Positions 12,025 through 23,693 of a stretch of 64,000 nt of DNA are shown one piece after another. This DNA is from Dugong dugon (lineage: Eukaryota; Chordata; Mammalia; Sirenia; Dugongidae), in NCBI GenBank assembly GCA_030035585.1, contig CM057462.1:66250734-66314733 (forward strand), given 5' to 3'. Both the position numbers and the translations under genes were made by a program. Positions within the stretch are counted from its first letter, which is position 1, and each line of letters begins with the position of its first letter. The notes below the pieces were generated by a model that saw only the letters and a list, made by a program, of their open reading frames with translations, was not told the DNA's origin and ran no database searches.

Positions 12025-12225
12025 AGCCAGACTGCCTGGGTTCTGACCTGGTTCTGTCAGGTACTAGCTGTGTAACCTTGGCCAAGTAACTTAACCCCCT
12101 GTGCCTCAGCCTCCTCACCTGCAAAATAAAGACAATAATAGCAGCTAACTCTTAAGTTGTTGAGAGGATTAAAAAATATAAAGCAGAGAAAACATTAATA
12201 GTAGACAATCAATGTCAATTGGTCT
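12025..12225 (+). mobile_element. MIR SINE
   Basis: A good plus-strand MIR: 'cagactgcctgggttctgac', then 'actagctgtgtaaccttggc', then the 'cctcagcctcctcacctg' core and the 3' region. Old and mammal-wide. Confidence 0.8.
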
Positions 12226-12464
12226 TGTCGCTATTTCCTCCTTCTTATCATCCCCTGCTCCTACTTAGGAAATTATGTCACTACAGGCCCGGAGTGTTCA
12301 CTTGACAATTTCTTTCCATTAGCTTCTATGTTCCCTCCTTCTTGATCCAAAGTATTCTTAACATTTCATCTCTTTGACATAGTTCCCTCTGACAAAATGA
12401 ATTAGACTAGAACTTTCTCACCTAGTATATCTACTACTATGGCCTGTTTTCATCGCCTTATGAC

Positions 12465-12982
12465 TGTCTTAGTCATCTACTGCTGCTATAACAGAAATAC
12501 GACAAGTGGATGGTTTCAATAAAGAGAATTTTATTCTCTCACAGTCTAGTAAGCTAGAAGTCCAAATTCAGGATGTCAGCTCCAGAGGAAGGCTTTTTCT
12601 CTTTGTCAGCTCTGGGGAAGGTCCTTGTCATCAATCTTCACCAGTCAAGGAACTTCTCAGTGCAGGGACCTCGGGTCCAAAGGACACACTATTCTCCTGG
12701 ATCTTGTTTCTTGGTGGTATGAGGTCCCCCTGTCTCTGTCGGCTTCTCTCTTTTATATCTCAAAAGAGAGGACTTAAGACACAACCTGATCTTGTAGACT
12801 GAGTCCTGCCTCATTAACATAACTGCTCTCTAATCTTGTCTCATTAACATCAGAGAGGTAGGCCTAACACATACAGGAAAATCATATCAGACGAGAAAAT
12901 GGTGGACAATCACACAATACTGGTAAACATGGCCTAGCCAAGTTGACACACATTTTGGGGGGACACAATTCAATCCATAACA
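12465..12982 (-). mobile_element. MaLR-type solo LTR, minus
   Basis: An ERVL-MaLR-like LTR of about 518 bp in minus orientation. Related copies lie at 14010-14527 and 52731-53224. Its ends and a probable short flanking duplication (ATGAC/ATGAT) fit solo-LTR structure. It is a fossil without internal genes. Confidence 0.7.
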
Positions 12983-13057
12983 ATGATACATACTTAAATG
13001 TTTCACCAATTTGTGTTCCTCTTCTTTTGAGTATCTTTACTCAAAACCCATCTCCTA

Positions 13058-13288
13058 GAGCAGGGGATGGCAAACTTTTCCTATAAAGGGCCAGGTAGTA
13101 AATATTTTTGGTTTTATGGGACATATGGTCTCTGCTGCAACTGCTCAAATCTGCCATTGCAGGGTGAAAGCAGCCATAGATAATATATAAACAAATAAGT
13201 GTGCATATGTTCCAATAAAACTTTATTTACACAGGCAGGCAGTGAACAGGGTTTAGCCTGAGGGTCATAGTTTGCCTACCCTTGACCT
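13058..13288 (+). mobile_element. hAT-type non-autonomous DNA transposon (MER family)
   Basis: About 230 bp beginning CAGGGGATGGCAAAC and ending GTTTGCCTACCCTTG, imperfect inverted ends typical of hAT elements. It contains the hallmark 'ccaataaaactttattta' and is flanked by an approximate 8-bp duplication (TCCTAGAG/ACCTAGAC). No transposase. Relatives lie at 15565-15785 and 52547-52690. Confidence 0.75.
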
Positions 13289-13514
13289 AGACGAACCCTT
13301 CCCTAAATAACTCCACTTGGCTCTGATCATTCCGCTATTCTACCTCAAGTATGTACTATATTCATTTACATATATTTACAAGCTTTTACGCATTTTGAAC
13401 ATGTTGGTCTTCCATTTAGATTAGTGTAAATCTTCCATTAAATTACAGATAAGATCTGGCCCCTTTAAGGAAAGAGTTGAAGCTGTTATTCTAGTCATTA
13501 AACAAAATGTAGCT

Positions 13515-13980
13515 AGGCCTACTAGTGATATGCCAGGCAGCAGAGTGGGTGTTAAGGACACAAAGACAATAAATCCTAGCACACGCTCACAAAGAACTCA
13601 CAGGAGGTAGCAACTGGCACACACAATCATAATATAATGTGATTTTTGCTATAATAGAAATTTGCTATACAAAGTTCCCTGGGAAACAGGAGGGAATGAT
13701 TAACTTTGCCTGGGGAGTTGAGGAAAACTTCACAGAGGAGATGAAGTTGAGCTAGGATTGTCAGAAGAAAGATGAATAGGCATTCTAGGCAAAGTGAATA
13801 TAGACCAAAGATACTAAGACATAAAAATGGACAGCTCGTATGGACAACAGCTAGCAGTTGGAAAGGGGTAGAGTAAGCTGCAGAGATGAATGACAAGAAT
13901 TAGGGGAGATGAGACTAGAAAAGTAGATAGGAAACAACTTGTGAAGGGCCTTGTTTGTTATGCTATGACAATGGTGTACA
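13515..13980 (-). mobile_element. L2 LINE fragment
   Basis: Minus-strand ancient L2-like text ('gggaatgattaactttgcct' through 'gaagggccttgtttgttatg'). No open frame survives. Confidence 0.55.
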
Positions 13981-14009
13981 ACATATCAAGGATTCTCTGA
14001 TATCACCAG

Positions 14010-14527
14010 TGTCATGGACTGAATTGTGTCCCACAAAAATATATGTCAACTTGGCTGGGTTATGATTCCCAGTATTGTATGATTGTGTACCATTTTGTAA
14101 TCTGATGTGATTTCCTTATGTGTTGTAAACTCTATCATTATGATGTAATAAGACGGATTAGCAGCAGTTATACTGATGAGGTCTACAGGATTAGACAGTG
14201 TCTTAAGCCAATCTCTTTTGAGATATAAAAGAGAGAAGGAAGGGAAGCAGAGACACATGGGAACCTCATACCACCAAGAAAGCAGTGCGGAGAGCAGTCT
14301 TCCCTTTGGACCTGAGGTTCCTGTGCTGAGATGCTCCCAGACCAAGGGAAGACTAATACATCACAAGGACCTTCCTCCAGAGTCAACAGAGAGAGAAAGC
14401 CTTCCTCTGGAGCTGACAGCCTGAACTTGGACTTGTAACCTATTAGACTGTGAGAGAATAAAGCTTACTTTGTTAAAGCCGTCCACCTGCGGTATTTCTG
14501 TTATAACAGCACTAGATAACTAAGACA
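14010..14527 (+). mobile_element. MaLR-type solo LTR, plus
   Basis: About 518 bp, starting TGTCATGGACTGAATTGTGT and ending near ACTAAGACA, with a polyadenylation-type AATAAA near 14457. Same family as 12465-12982 (minus) and 52731-53224 (plus). It interrupts an unclassified repeat (see 14528-14690). A solo-LTR fossil. Confidence 0.75.
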
Positions 14528-14690
14528 ATCGCCAATCACTATATTTAAACATTTGATGTCAAAGTCTGATTTATTAATATTTTACATCCATAAAGGGCTG
14601 TTAACTTTTAAATAGACTTTTACATACCTGCTTTCCAATGTTTATACAACTCACATATTTACATGTCTACTAAATTCTGATATTGATGAT
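14528..14690 (+). repeat. Unclassified repeat, copy A (split by LTR)
   Basis: With 13975-14009 on the other side of the LTR, this matches 18138-18345 in the same order and orientation: 'tacaacatatcaagga', then 'caaagtctgatttattaat', 'ccataaagggct' and 'gatgatgaact'. I do not recognise the family. Confidence 0.6.
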
Positions 14691-14721
14691 GAACTGGTGA
14701 TGTAGTGAGAAGGAGATTTAA

Positions 14722-14905
14722 AGGCAAAAGATTGGGATTAAATCTTGCACTTAATAGTTACGAGACTCTGAATAAGTCTCTTAACCCCTCATTGTTCCCA
14801 TAAAACAGAAATAGTAACAGACTTATTTCATAAGGTTATTGTGAAGACTATATGAGATAATTATGTGAAGAGTACTTTGCAAACTATAAACAGCTATAAT
14901 GACAC
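14722..14905 (+). mobile_element. MIR SINE
   Basis: Plus-strand MIR relic with a 'gagactctgaataagtctct' block and a 'ttgtgaagactatatgagat' 3' region. Confidence 0.6.
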
Positions 14906-15560
14906 CTAGATTTATTAAAATTGCAGGGTAAATTAGTAAGGAAGGGTGAGACTTATATTCACTCTAGTCATTTTTTGTAATACATACATTCATACACAGC
15001 CTACTATAGGATAATTCTCTTTCTACTAAGTATAAACACAGGTTCTAACCTTTTCGAGGATCTGATTTTTTGCACGATACCATCAGCTATACCAAATAGG
15101 ACATTGTTCCTCCTTAGCAAGATAGAGAAATCTAGAAGCAAAAGATAGAAAAAATTAGAAATGCAAACTGCTGTAGATCAAAGGAGACATGCAGTAAAAC
15201 TGGGTTTTTATCAGAGGAAACAAGCAAGCTGGTCACCCAGACAAGGCTTCCCAAGGGCAGCAATTTGGTTAGGTTTTCAATTTCCAAGATCTTTCCTCAA
15301 GTTTTGTGGGTTCAGAACCCTGATTCTATTAAACATGGAAAAGATTCTTGAGGGCAGATTTACAGGTCATAAAACACTGATGTATAAATTAGAATGTTAA
15401 TTTATTAATTTACTGTGAGAAATACAACCGCCATGTGAACTAAAATATTCACTGGTGCATGACCAGGGCCACTTAAATCTAAAGGCTCACCTACACAAAA
15501 ATCCAAATGAGAACTAGAAGATTTCTTGGGCAGTGTGCAGCCAGAGCAAGGGGAGTTATC
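14906..15560. other. Unassigned sequence, no gene seen
   Basis: AT-rich DNA. A 79-codon open frame at 15161-15400 has no recognisable similarity or splice context and is not called. Confidence 0.45.
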
Positions 15561-15564
15561 TGTC

Positions 15565-15785
15565 TACATCAGAGGCTCATAAACTTTTTCTAGCAAAGAC
15601 CAGATAAATGTTTTAGACTTTGCAAGTCATATGGTCTCTATCACAACTCCTCGACTCTGCTGTTGTAGTATGAAAGCAGTCACAGACAATACAGAAGCAA
15701 ATGGGTGTGGCTGTGTTCCAATAAAACTTTAATTTCAAAAACAGGCAACAGGCTGGATCAGGCTCACAGGCCATAATTTGCCAAT
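15565..15785 (+). mobile_element. hAT-type non-autonomous DNA transposon (MER family)
   Basis: Same family and orientation as 13058-13288, including the 'ccaataaaactttaatttc' block near 15718 and an end near 'ccataatttgccaatgcct'. Confidence 0.75.
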
Positions 15786-16017
15786 GCCTAATCTCAATGC
15801 ATCAGGGTTTGATAGCCCCATACAATCATGCCACAAGAGAACACAACAAGTATTACAGGAACTTTTAAAAAATTAGTCCTTGAGTTATAGCATTCCCTTT
15901 CCTGAGTAGTCCCGGATGTAACCTGCAATCAATTTTCTTTACAACTTCCCATTTAGCATGTTTCCATGCTATCTACTGATAAACATATTCTTTTTTTGGA
16001 TAATGGTACTATCTATA

Positions 16018-16166
16018 ACCTGTTGCCATCGAGTCGATTCCAATTCATAGCAACCCTATAGTACAGAGTAGAACTGCCCCATAGGGTTTCCAAGGAACGG
16101 CTTGTGGATTCAAACTGCTGACCTTCTGGTTAGCAGCTGAGCTCTTAACCAATGCGCCACCAGGGC
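16018..16166 (-). mobile_element. AfroSINE-type SINE, short form
   Basis: About 150 bp in minus orientation: RTE-like tail at 16021-16060, the 'gccccatagggtttccaagg' core, and the tRNA-like head at 16120-16166. The short form lacks the roughly 45-bp middle block of the long form. Confidence 0.9.
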
Positions 16167-16220
16167 AAGTGACTAAATGTCTCAATTTCTGCATCAGTAA
16201 AACGGAAATAATAGGGCCTA

Positions 16221-16261
16221 CGCTATAAGTTGGAATCGATTCAATGGCAATAGGTTTGGTG
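16221..16261 (+). mobile_element. SINE 3' tail fragment
   Basis: Only the last 40 or so bases of an AfroSINE (RTE-like tail 'agttggaatcgattcaatgg') are present, 55 bp from a full copy on the other strand. A severely truncated copy. Confidence 0.65.
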
Positions 16262-16464
16262 TAACTCCATAGCACCTTACATTTTTTGCTTGGGTTCTTT
16301 ATCACTGAAAGAGAATCATGCTTATTGTTTTTACCTTATTGTTGCTGTACTACAAGTGTAGAAGTAGACTTGTATACTTGGAAATTTGTGCAGAATCTTG
16401 TTGTAAAAAACTTAAGACTGTTGAAAAGTCAATAAAAAAAGCTGAATAAGTTATTTCTTCTGCT

Positions 16465-16630
16465 AGGCCCTGGTGGCACAGTGGTTAAGAGTTCAGCTTG
16501 GTTGTTAACCAAAAGGTCAGAAGTCCAAATCCACCAGGCACTCCTTGGAAACCCTATGGGGCAGTTCTACTCTGTCCTATAGGGTAGCTATGAGTAGGAA
16601 TTGACTTAACGGCAATGGGTTTGGTTTTTT
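16465..16630 (+). mobile_element. AfroSINE-type SINE, short form
   Basis: Well-preserved plus-strand short form: head 'ccctggtggcacagtggtta', B-box-like 'aggtcagaagtccaaatcc', core, and RTE-like tail ending 'gggtttggttttttc'. Confidence 0.9.
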
Positions 16631-17095
16631 CAGTTTACGGAGTATAACAGTGACCATTTCAAGCCTGGTACATTATAACTGGCTTGTATTTAAAGTGCAA
16701 AAAATAATAGATTAAGCCCAATATCGTACCATGAAAAAAGTAAATAATGAAGTTAATCTGACATCAGACAAAATTATATTACTCAAATCAGAAAAATCTC
16801 CATTTAAAAAGTGAAACATCACTGACTCATGCAAAGATCAGAGAATAATATCAAGTCAAAATTCATATTCATGATTTAATCCTAGATCACAGTGGTCAGA
16901 CATTCAATTTCTCCTGGTCTGACTGACCTAAACATCTTCAATTATACATCCATACATACTTATTAAACATGGCCTCGGTATAAAGCTGGAATTAGGAGGC
17001 AAAGAATCATTACAAGACAAAGAAAATTGAAAGTTAAAAGCAAAAGAGGGTAGGCCATTTTGTTAAAATAGACTTTCGTGTTGTTAACTTACAGA
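16631..17095. other. Unassigned sequence, no gene seen
   Basis: AT-rich DNA without recognisable repeats or exons. Confidence 0.45.
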
Positions 17096-17099
17096 ACCA

Positions 17100-17660
17100 T
17101 AGTAGGAAAAGGGAACCAACTACGTGCTAGGTTCTATGCTAGGTACTTTACAAGCAACTTTTTATTAAAGTATAATACACATACCAAAAGTACGCAAGAC
17201 ATTAAGTGTAAAGCTCAATGAACTTTCGGTGTATAACCAGTCTCTAAACCCAGAAACAGATCATTACTAGCACCCAAGCAGTACCCTTTGTGCCCCCTCC
17301 CAGCCACTACTATACCCAAGGGTAACCACTGTCCTGACTTCTAACATTGCAGATTAGTTTTATCTGCTTTGAACTTTATAAAAATGAAATTATATAGTAG
17401 CACTCTTTTATGTCCACTCCCTTCCACTCAACATTTTGTTTGTGAGATTCATCCATGGTATTTCTGTTAGGCACTTTTATCTTTGTTACTTGATTTATAG
17501 TACCCCACAATTCTGGCATTATTACTCCCACTTAGAGATTTTTTTTTTTTTAAATCTGAGATTCTGAAGTTAAAAGAGGTTAATTAAAGCATCCAAGGTG
17601 TCACAGCTACTAAATGAAAAGGCTAAATAAAACTAAAGATGGTTTGATTCCAAAGTTCAT
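17100..17660 (-). mobile_element. MIR relic split by an L1 3' end
   Basis: MIR-like text at 17100-17156 ('tacgtgctaggttctatgct') and 17520-17660 flanks an old L1M-like 3' end at 17157-17505 in minus orientation ('aactttttattaaagtataa' then 'ggtaaccactgtcctgactt'). Confidence 0.5.
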
Positions 17661-17712
17661 ACTCTCTTTGGTTCCATTATGCCTGCCTTAAAAAAAAAAA
17701 GAAAAAAAAAAA

Positions 17713-17843
17713 ACATTGCCATCGAGTTGATTCCAACTCATAGTGACCCTATAGGACAGAGCAGAACTGCCCCATAGGGCTTCCAAGGAGCACCTGGTGG
17801 ATTTGAACTTTTGACCTTTTGGTTAGCAGCCACCTAACCAGTA
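17713..17843 (-). mobile_element. AfroSINE-type SINE, short form
   Basis: Minus-strand copy next to a run of A bases at 17690-17713. RTE-like tail and core are clear; the head is shortened. Confidence 0.85.
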
Positions 17844-18137
17844 GTTTAAAAACAACAACAAGACAATTCTTCCCCTAGTTAGTTATCTCTGGCTATATAT
17901 GTATGTGCAAAAGACTTGGCAAACAGTCAAGCACTACACAAATGTAAGAAATTATTATTAGCGCAAGGAAGGAGCTACCTAGGGTAGCAACTTTCAAACT
18001 TAACATGACCCACAGACTTAAATACAGGCATTTTTACAACAAACGCATTCCTGGAAATTTCACATTCTGTCAAAATTATGCACTAAAAAAGAGCTTGTAG
18101 GAAAAACAGGGTTAGGAATAAACTACTAAAATACCAT

Positions 18138-18345
18138 GGAATACAACATATCAAGGACTCTAGCATCATACCAAAGAATGTATGTTAGACGTTCAATATC
18201 AAAGTCTGATTTATTAATGATATTTTATATCCATAAAGGGCTTTTAACTCTTTTCACAGACTTTTATATAGATTATTTCTAACATTTGTACAACCTGCAC
18301 ACTTAAATGTCTTCTAAATTTTGATACTGATGATGAACTTGATAA
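18138..18345 (+). repeat. Unclassified repeat, copy B (uninterrupted)
   Basis: Intact counterpart of the split copy at 13975-14009 plus 14528-14690. The two are about 4 kb apart and seem to be roughly three-quarters identical by eye. Could be an old segmental duplication or an unrecognised interspersed repeat. Confidence 0.6.
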
Positions 18346-18352
18346 ACTCCTT

Positions 18353-18410
18353 TACACACACACACACACACAAAGAGACACACAGAGAGACACACAGAGA
18401 CAGAGATAGA
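18353..18410. repeat. (CA)n microsatellite grading into a GA/CA-rich tract
   Basis: About ten CA units followed by mixed GACACA and GAGACA units. Confidence 0.9.
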
Positions 18411-19850
18411 AGGAGGATCTGAGCACCAAGAAAAGGTCAAATTAGGCTTGAAAAACTAAATAAAAAAAAAAAAAGAGTATAATCCATTTTAGAATAATTT
18501 CCAACTAAAATGATTTAAAAAAAATAAAGTTTCAATGTATAATGGAACAAACCTGTAGCTTTCCAGAACATTGAGCTTCCAGGAATGACTTATTTCCCCA
18601 GGGTTCCCTGGAGTGAAGAGGTGAATGCATGCCACCATCTGCAGACAGGAGCCATTTAATAAAAGCTTTTCATAGTCACAAAATTAAAATCTGAGGTCAG
18701 ACTCATATGGCTTTGGGGACTGATAGGAGACCATTAACCCATTTACCATTTTTTATCAGTTCACATACTACCCAAGCAGACTTCTGAAAGATGTCTATGC
18801 TACAAAGTACCAGAGATCTCAAAATCAACTTTATCCTATTAGTCTAACAGGATAGAGTTGTATATGGAAAACTATACCTCCTTAGACATAGAGCCTTGAG
18901 AGCAGATTAAGCCCTCAACTGCTTGGACTATTGAGACAAGTACAATAAGGGCCACAAAGACGACAAAGAAGTTTCTAATGAAACGTGTCTTATGTGAACC
19001 TGAAACAGCAAAGCAATCTCAGGAAAGGGCTCTATTCTCTAGAAAACTGACTTAGTAAAGAATAAATAACTTGTGAAATATTGTATTCACCAAAGGTATA
19101 TCAATGATTAAAAAAAAAAAAAAATGGGGGGATGTGGCATAAAGAATGCATAAGAAGCATTCCAAACAGCTTAAGCAGAAGAGTGGTACCACTTCCTAAC
19201 GGTCATTCATTATTTACTAGGAACTTCTTCATGCTAACTCCTGAGATTAATGCCTCTTCAAGCAAGTCAGATAACCTTTGTATACAACCACAGAACTAGC
19301 AGGGACCAAGAAGGATGAGAAGGGAAAAAAAACATATGTCCAGCTTTACTTTATAAAAATTTATGGTTGCTTAGCTTTATTAGTTTATTTATTTCAGAAA
19401 TTCAGCTTTAGAACAGCAGATGCCTTCCTTAACTTCTGACCCAGCAATTCATTCCTTAGTTAAATCTACTTCAGTTTTTCCTCACTTTAAATCTCTGTGG
19501 TTCACTGGACAAGGATTAGCGGTAGACTTTATTTCAAAGAATAATTTTATATGTTAGCACTAGTCTAGAGAACTCCAGAAGTTTATTTCATCAAAATCAT
19601 TGATACCTGTTTAACTTGTGCAATATTAGCATAGAGCAGTGATTAAAAATATTTTTTCAACTCTGACACATCTAAGGAATGTGGCTCAATAAAGGAATTT
19701 ATTTTCAGCAAGGAGGAAGGATCAATGTGATGGGAAAGGAGGCTCCAGTGGATGAGGGTGTTTTGGAATCTCCAGGTTATGTATGTAATTAGAAAAAGTA
19801 GCTTCCCAGTTCATATGCTTCTCCAGAGCACTGTCCTTCCCCTGATCCAG
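18411..19850. other. Unassigned sequence, no gene seen
   Basis: About 1.4 kb without a recognisable repeat or exon; no open frame long enough to consider. Confidence 0.45.
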
Positions 19851-19852
19851 GG

Positions 19853-20165
19853 TCTGGAGCAGTGTTGCCCATAGAAATATAACTCAAGCTACATTGTAAC
19901 TTTAAGTTTTCTATTAGCCACATCTAAAAAGGACACAGGTGAAAATAATTTTAATTATATATTTTATTTAATTCAGTAGTATATCAAAATCTCATTTCAG
20001 CATGCAATTACTATAGAAAATATTAAAGAAAATACTTTACATTCTTTTTTATACTCAGTCTTCAAAATCTGGTATGTATTTATACATATCGCATATCTTG
20101 ATTCAGCTGCTAAATTTTCATCAGAAATACTTGATCTGTACTTCAATTTCATAAAATTTACAGTT
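19853..20165 (+). mobile_element. Old DNA-transposon-like (MER-type) fragment
   Basis: Text such as 'gcccatagaaatataactca', 'ttctattagccacatctaaa' and 'attttatttaattcagtagt' resembles a common mammalian non-autonomous DNA element. I cannot give the exact family. Confidence 0.5.
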
Positions 20166-20299
20166 GCAAAAGAAGATTCACATACTCAAGTTGTTCCAAA
20201 ATACTTAAAAATTATCTAATACATGAATTGAGGATCAGTTTCCACACTAACCAAATACTACCAAATTAGACAGCCTAGTTCTACAGGAAATGAATCATA

Positions 20300-20495
20300 A
20301 GATTAAACATTAGTGTCTTACTACGTGCCAAGCACTGCTCTAAACACCTTATGTACATTAAGTTGTTATAGTCTCACAACAACCCCATAAGGTAGGTACT
20401 GTTATTATCTTCATTTTACTGAGGAGGCAACCAATGACAGATGTCATAATTTGCTGAAGGGTACACAGTAAATGGTGGAGCTGGGATTCAAAACA
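20300..20495 (-). mobile_element. MIR SINE
   Basis: Minus-strand MIR: 'tactacgtgccaagcactgc', 'acaacaaccccataaggtag', and 'atggtggagctgggattcaa'. Confidence 0.8.
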
Positions 20496-20577
20496 AGATA
20501 ATTTGGCTCATTTCTTGTCGCTGAGCTTGGGGTTTCTCCAGGAATACTGGGCTATTTAGTATGCCCTAGTAGTAAAT

Positions 20578-20747
20578 CCTGGTGGCATAGCAATTAAGAG
20601 CTACAGCTGCTAACCAAAACGCTGGCAGTTCAAATCTACCAGGCGCTCCTTGGAAACTCTGTAGGGCAGTTCTACTCTGCCCTACAGGGTCACTATGAGT
20701 TGGAATCGACTCAACGGCAAAGGGTTTGGTGTTTTTTTGGTTTTTTT
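20578..20747 (+). mobile_element. AfroSINE-type SINE, short form, with target-site duplication
   Basis: Plus-strand short form flanked by a perfect 11-bp duplication TAGTAGTAAAT at 20567-20577 and 20748-20758. Head, core, RTE-like tail and T-rich end are all present, so this is one of the cleaner, probably younger, insertions. Confidence 0.92.
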
Positions 20748-20829
20748 TAGTAGTAAATGTGTCTTTTGCCTATGTTTGGTAAGAGGCTCTCAGCATGGAC
20801 TGATTTTCTCCATTATATTGATCTTTCTA

Positions 20830-21335
20830 GATTATACGTTAATGTAAACTAGATCATGTCATTCCCCTGCTGAAAATCTTCTAAAGGTTCCCTATAGGAC
20901 TTAAAATAAATCCAAGCACCTTACCCTGGCCTACATAATACTACATGATCTGACCCCTACCTACCTCTTCTACCTTATCTCCTACTGCTCTCATCATTCA
21001 CTTTTGCTCCAGCCACACTGGCCTTCTATGCTGCTGATCCAGGTCAATCTCCTTACTACTGTAGGGCCTTTACCTTCTTATCAGGTCTCAGATAAAATAG
21101 CACCTCTTAAGAGAACTCTTCCCTGAGCTAAAATAGTCACCTAGACCCTCTCTATCATAACATTCTTAATTCTCTACACAGCAGCCAGCAGCATTTGGTA
21201 TTTTTCTTGTCTATTTATTGTCTCCCCCACTGGGGCCTTGTCTGTGTTATTTATTCAGTACTACACCCTCAGCACTTGGAATAGTGCCTGGTATAGAAGA
21301 GGCACTCAATAAGTATTTTTGAATAAAATGAATGA
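20830..21335 (+). mobile_element. L2 LINE 3' end
   Basis: Classic L2 3' region in plus orientation: 'catgtcattcccctgctgaa', 'ttattgtctcccccactggg', 'ggaatagtgcctggtataga', ending in the short ATGAATGA-type tail near 21335. Confidence 0.85.
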
Positions 21336-21340
21336 ATGCT

Positions 21341-21785
21341 AATCACGATGGAAAAAAAATTAAAAATAAAAATAAACAGAACTGGAACACACTGACTACT
21401 TCGTGAATCTAAAAAAATATTATATTGGGTGGTTTGTAATTAAAACCTGTAAGTTGATTCCTGAGAAAAATGGTTGAGGAAAATCTCTTAAAAAAACAAA
21501 ACCAAACTAGTCCTTTAGTATCTGTAAGTCACCCTCAAACGTGACATGATCATTATACAAAGGTAATGAGAGGATGGAGTTGAGACACACTATCATGAAT
21601 ATAATTTAGCTTTTCTGAATAATACAATCCTTAAAGAACTTACTAAGGAAACCATAACAGAAAGGCAAATTTTATTCAATTAAAACCCATTTAAAAAGAC
21701 ATGCATTAAAATGATAAAAGGAAGATTTAAAAAATATGGACAAGTACATAGCCACTTAGCAGAACTAGAAAACAGAGAAGAGGCT
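21341..21785. other. Unassigned sequence, no gene seen
   Basis: AT-rich DNA with several A-runs; nothing recognisable. Confidence 0.45.
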
Positions 21786-22317
21786 GGGCCATGATTCTCA
21801 GTAGCTGGGCAGTCATGATGTAGTTTGACAGTCGTATGATGATGTGATCATTTCCATGATGAGATCTGATATAACGCAATCACCTCCATGACGGAATCTC
21901 CTGTGAGTAGCCAGTTGAAAGGGAGTTTTCTTGGGGATGTGGTCTGCATCAAATATAAGTGTACTTTCTAGCAAGGCTTGCTCGCTCTAGATCCTGCAGC
22001 TGGCTCCTGTTCATCTGATCTCCAGTTCTTGGGACTTGAGCTAGCAGTTTACTGGCTGTCTTGCCTGCCAATCTTGGGATCTGTCGATCTTCACAGACTG
22101 TGAGCAAGAGCCCTGCTGTCTGACCTGCTCATCTTGGGTTCACCAGCCCCTGCAGCTATGTGAATCAGGAGAAGCCTCTATCCTGACGCACAGACTTGGG
22201 ATGTTTCAGCCTGTACAACCGCATGGGCCATCTCCTTGATGTAAATATCTCTGTATATTATATTTATATGCTTTACTGGTTTTGTTTCTCTAAAGAACCC
22301 AGCCTAAGACAGGTACC
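21786..22317 (+). mobile_element. ERVL/MaLR-like solo LTR
   Basis: About 530 bp with an LTR-like end near 'aaagaacccagcctaagaca'. Its opening ('ggctgggccatgattctcag') resembles the start of the LTR at 44155-45027. Fossil, no internal genes. Confidence 0.6.
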
Positions 22318-23353
22318 ATCAAAGGACCAGAAATTTTGAAGTATTTCTGTAACATATAATCTAAATACAGCCATATAATGGAAAAAAAAAATCAATTAAT
22401 ACTGAGAGCCTCTAACCAAACATAGGGAAAAGACTGTATTTACTCTAAAGGCATACTAAATAGTTCAGTTTTCCTGGAAAAACCCTAAGCTCAGAGACAA
22501 GAAATGAGAGTTGATGGAAAGCATTGAGATACCTGAGATTTAAGATCTATGCTGGTACTTCACTCTATGCACACAAAGCTTCTAGTCTGGTAGTGTTTGC
22601 TACCAGACACAAAATATACAGTTCTATTTTTATTAACTTTTAAAGGTACTTTAAAAAGACAAGGAGACAACAAAGGTTATTATAAAGGGCCTATTCTAAA
22701 TGTGATATGACATTGAAAAAATATCAACTAAAGGCATTCTCAGGAAAACACAATGGGATGATCTATATACCAGCAAGTGAGTTAAGGTTAGTTAGAAATG
22801 AAAAGTGTATGACCACAGACAGTACAGATAGATTCAAATAATGAATTGTGGTATATAAAATTCATAGCAAGCACAAATCAATGTAAATAGGAAAATATAA
22901 TTTAATTACAAATATTTGAAATGTATTTGCATCCATGGCCTTGAAATTAATTATAAACCTCTTACAGAAAAGTCCCAAGGAATCACCACAGAAATTCCAA
23001 TACAACTGGGTGGGTAAAGGGTTAGATGAATGATAGATATGTGATATTACAAGTAATGGTAAAATTTAAGTGGTGGATATAAGGTTGTTCACTGCAAAAC
23101 CCTTTCAGTTTTGTTGTAGGTTTGAAATTTTTCATAAGTTAAAAAAAAAAAACACATGCACAAACTTACTTTAAAATATTTCAGTGAAGCTGCTGTCTTA
23201 AAGCTCAACATTGAGCAATAGTGAAAGGTGGGGTAGTCTGGAGAAAGAGACTGAAGGGGAGAGTAAACATTTATTGCTGGTTAGGACTTTTACATATAAT
23301 GACCATTTCATCACAACGAATCTGAGAGTTAGGTGTTATTATCTCTATTTTAT
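22318..23353. other. Unassigned sequence, no gene seen
   Basis: About 1 kb of AT-rich DNA. The end (22980-23140) vaguely resembles an L1 3' end, but not enough to call. Confidence 0.4.
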
Positions 23354-23549
23354 GTCTCTGGGTGGCACAAATGGCTTGCACTTGACTACTAAAGTCAAGG
23401 TTGGTGGTTCAAACCTACCCAGTGGTACAGTGGAAGAAAGGTGTGGCAATCTGCTTCTGTAAAGATTACAGCCAAAAAAAAACCCTACAGAGCAGCTCTA
23501 GTCTAACATATGGGCCACCATGAGTTAGAATCTACTGAACAGGATGGGT
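23354..23549 (+). mobile_element. AfroSINE-type SINE, long form, diverged
   Basis: Plus-strand copy: head 'gtctctgggtggcacaaatg', B-box-like 'ggttggtggttcaaacct', middle block, and a decayed RTE-like tail. Confidence 0.8.
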
Positions 23550-23570
23550 ATATACAGGTATCTTTACTTT

Positions 23571-23593
23571 ACACACACACACACACACACACA
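23571..23593. repeat. (AC)n microsatellite
   Basis: Eleven or so uninterrupted AC units just after a SINE. Confidence 0.95.
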
Positions 23594-23693
23594 TCCCTGA
23601 GGCTCAGAGAGTAACTTAACCAAGTTACCTGGATATCAGTGAATATTAAGTATTAAGCTTGATCAAGTTTGGGATCAAAAAAATAATACCTGA

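Noticed and set aside
18353-18410. CRISPR-like or regularly spaced repeat
   Set aside because: Simple CA/GA microsatellite without spacers; other tandem repeats here also lack spacer structure.
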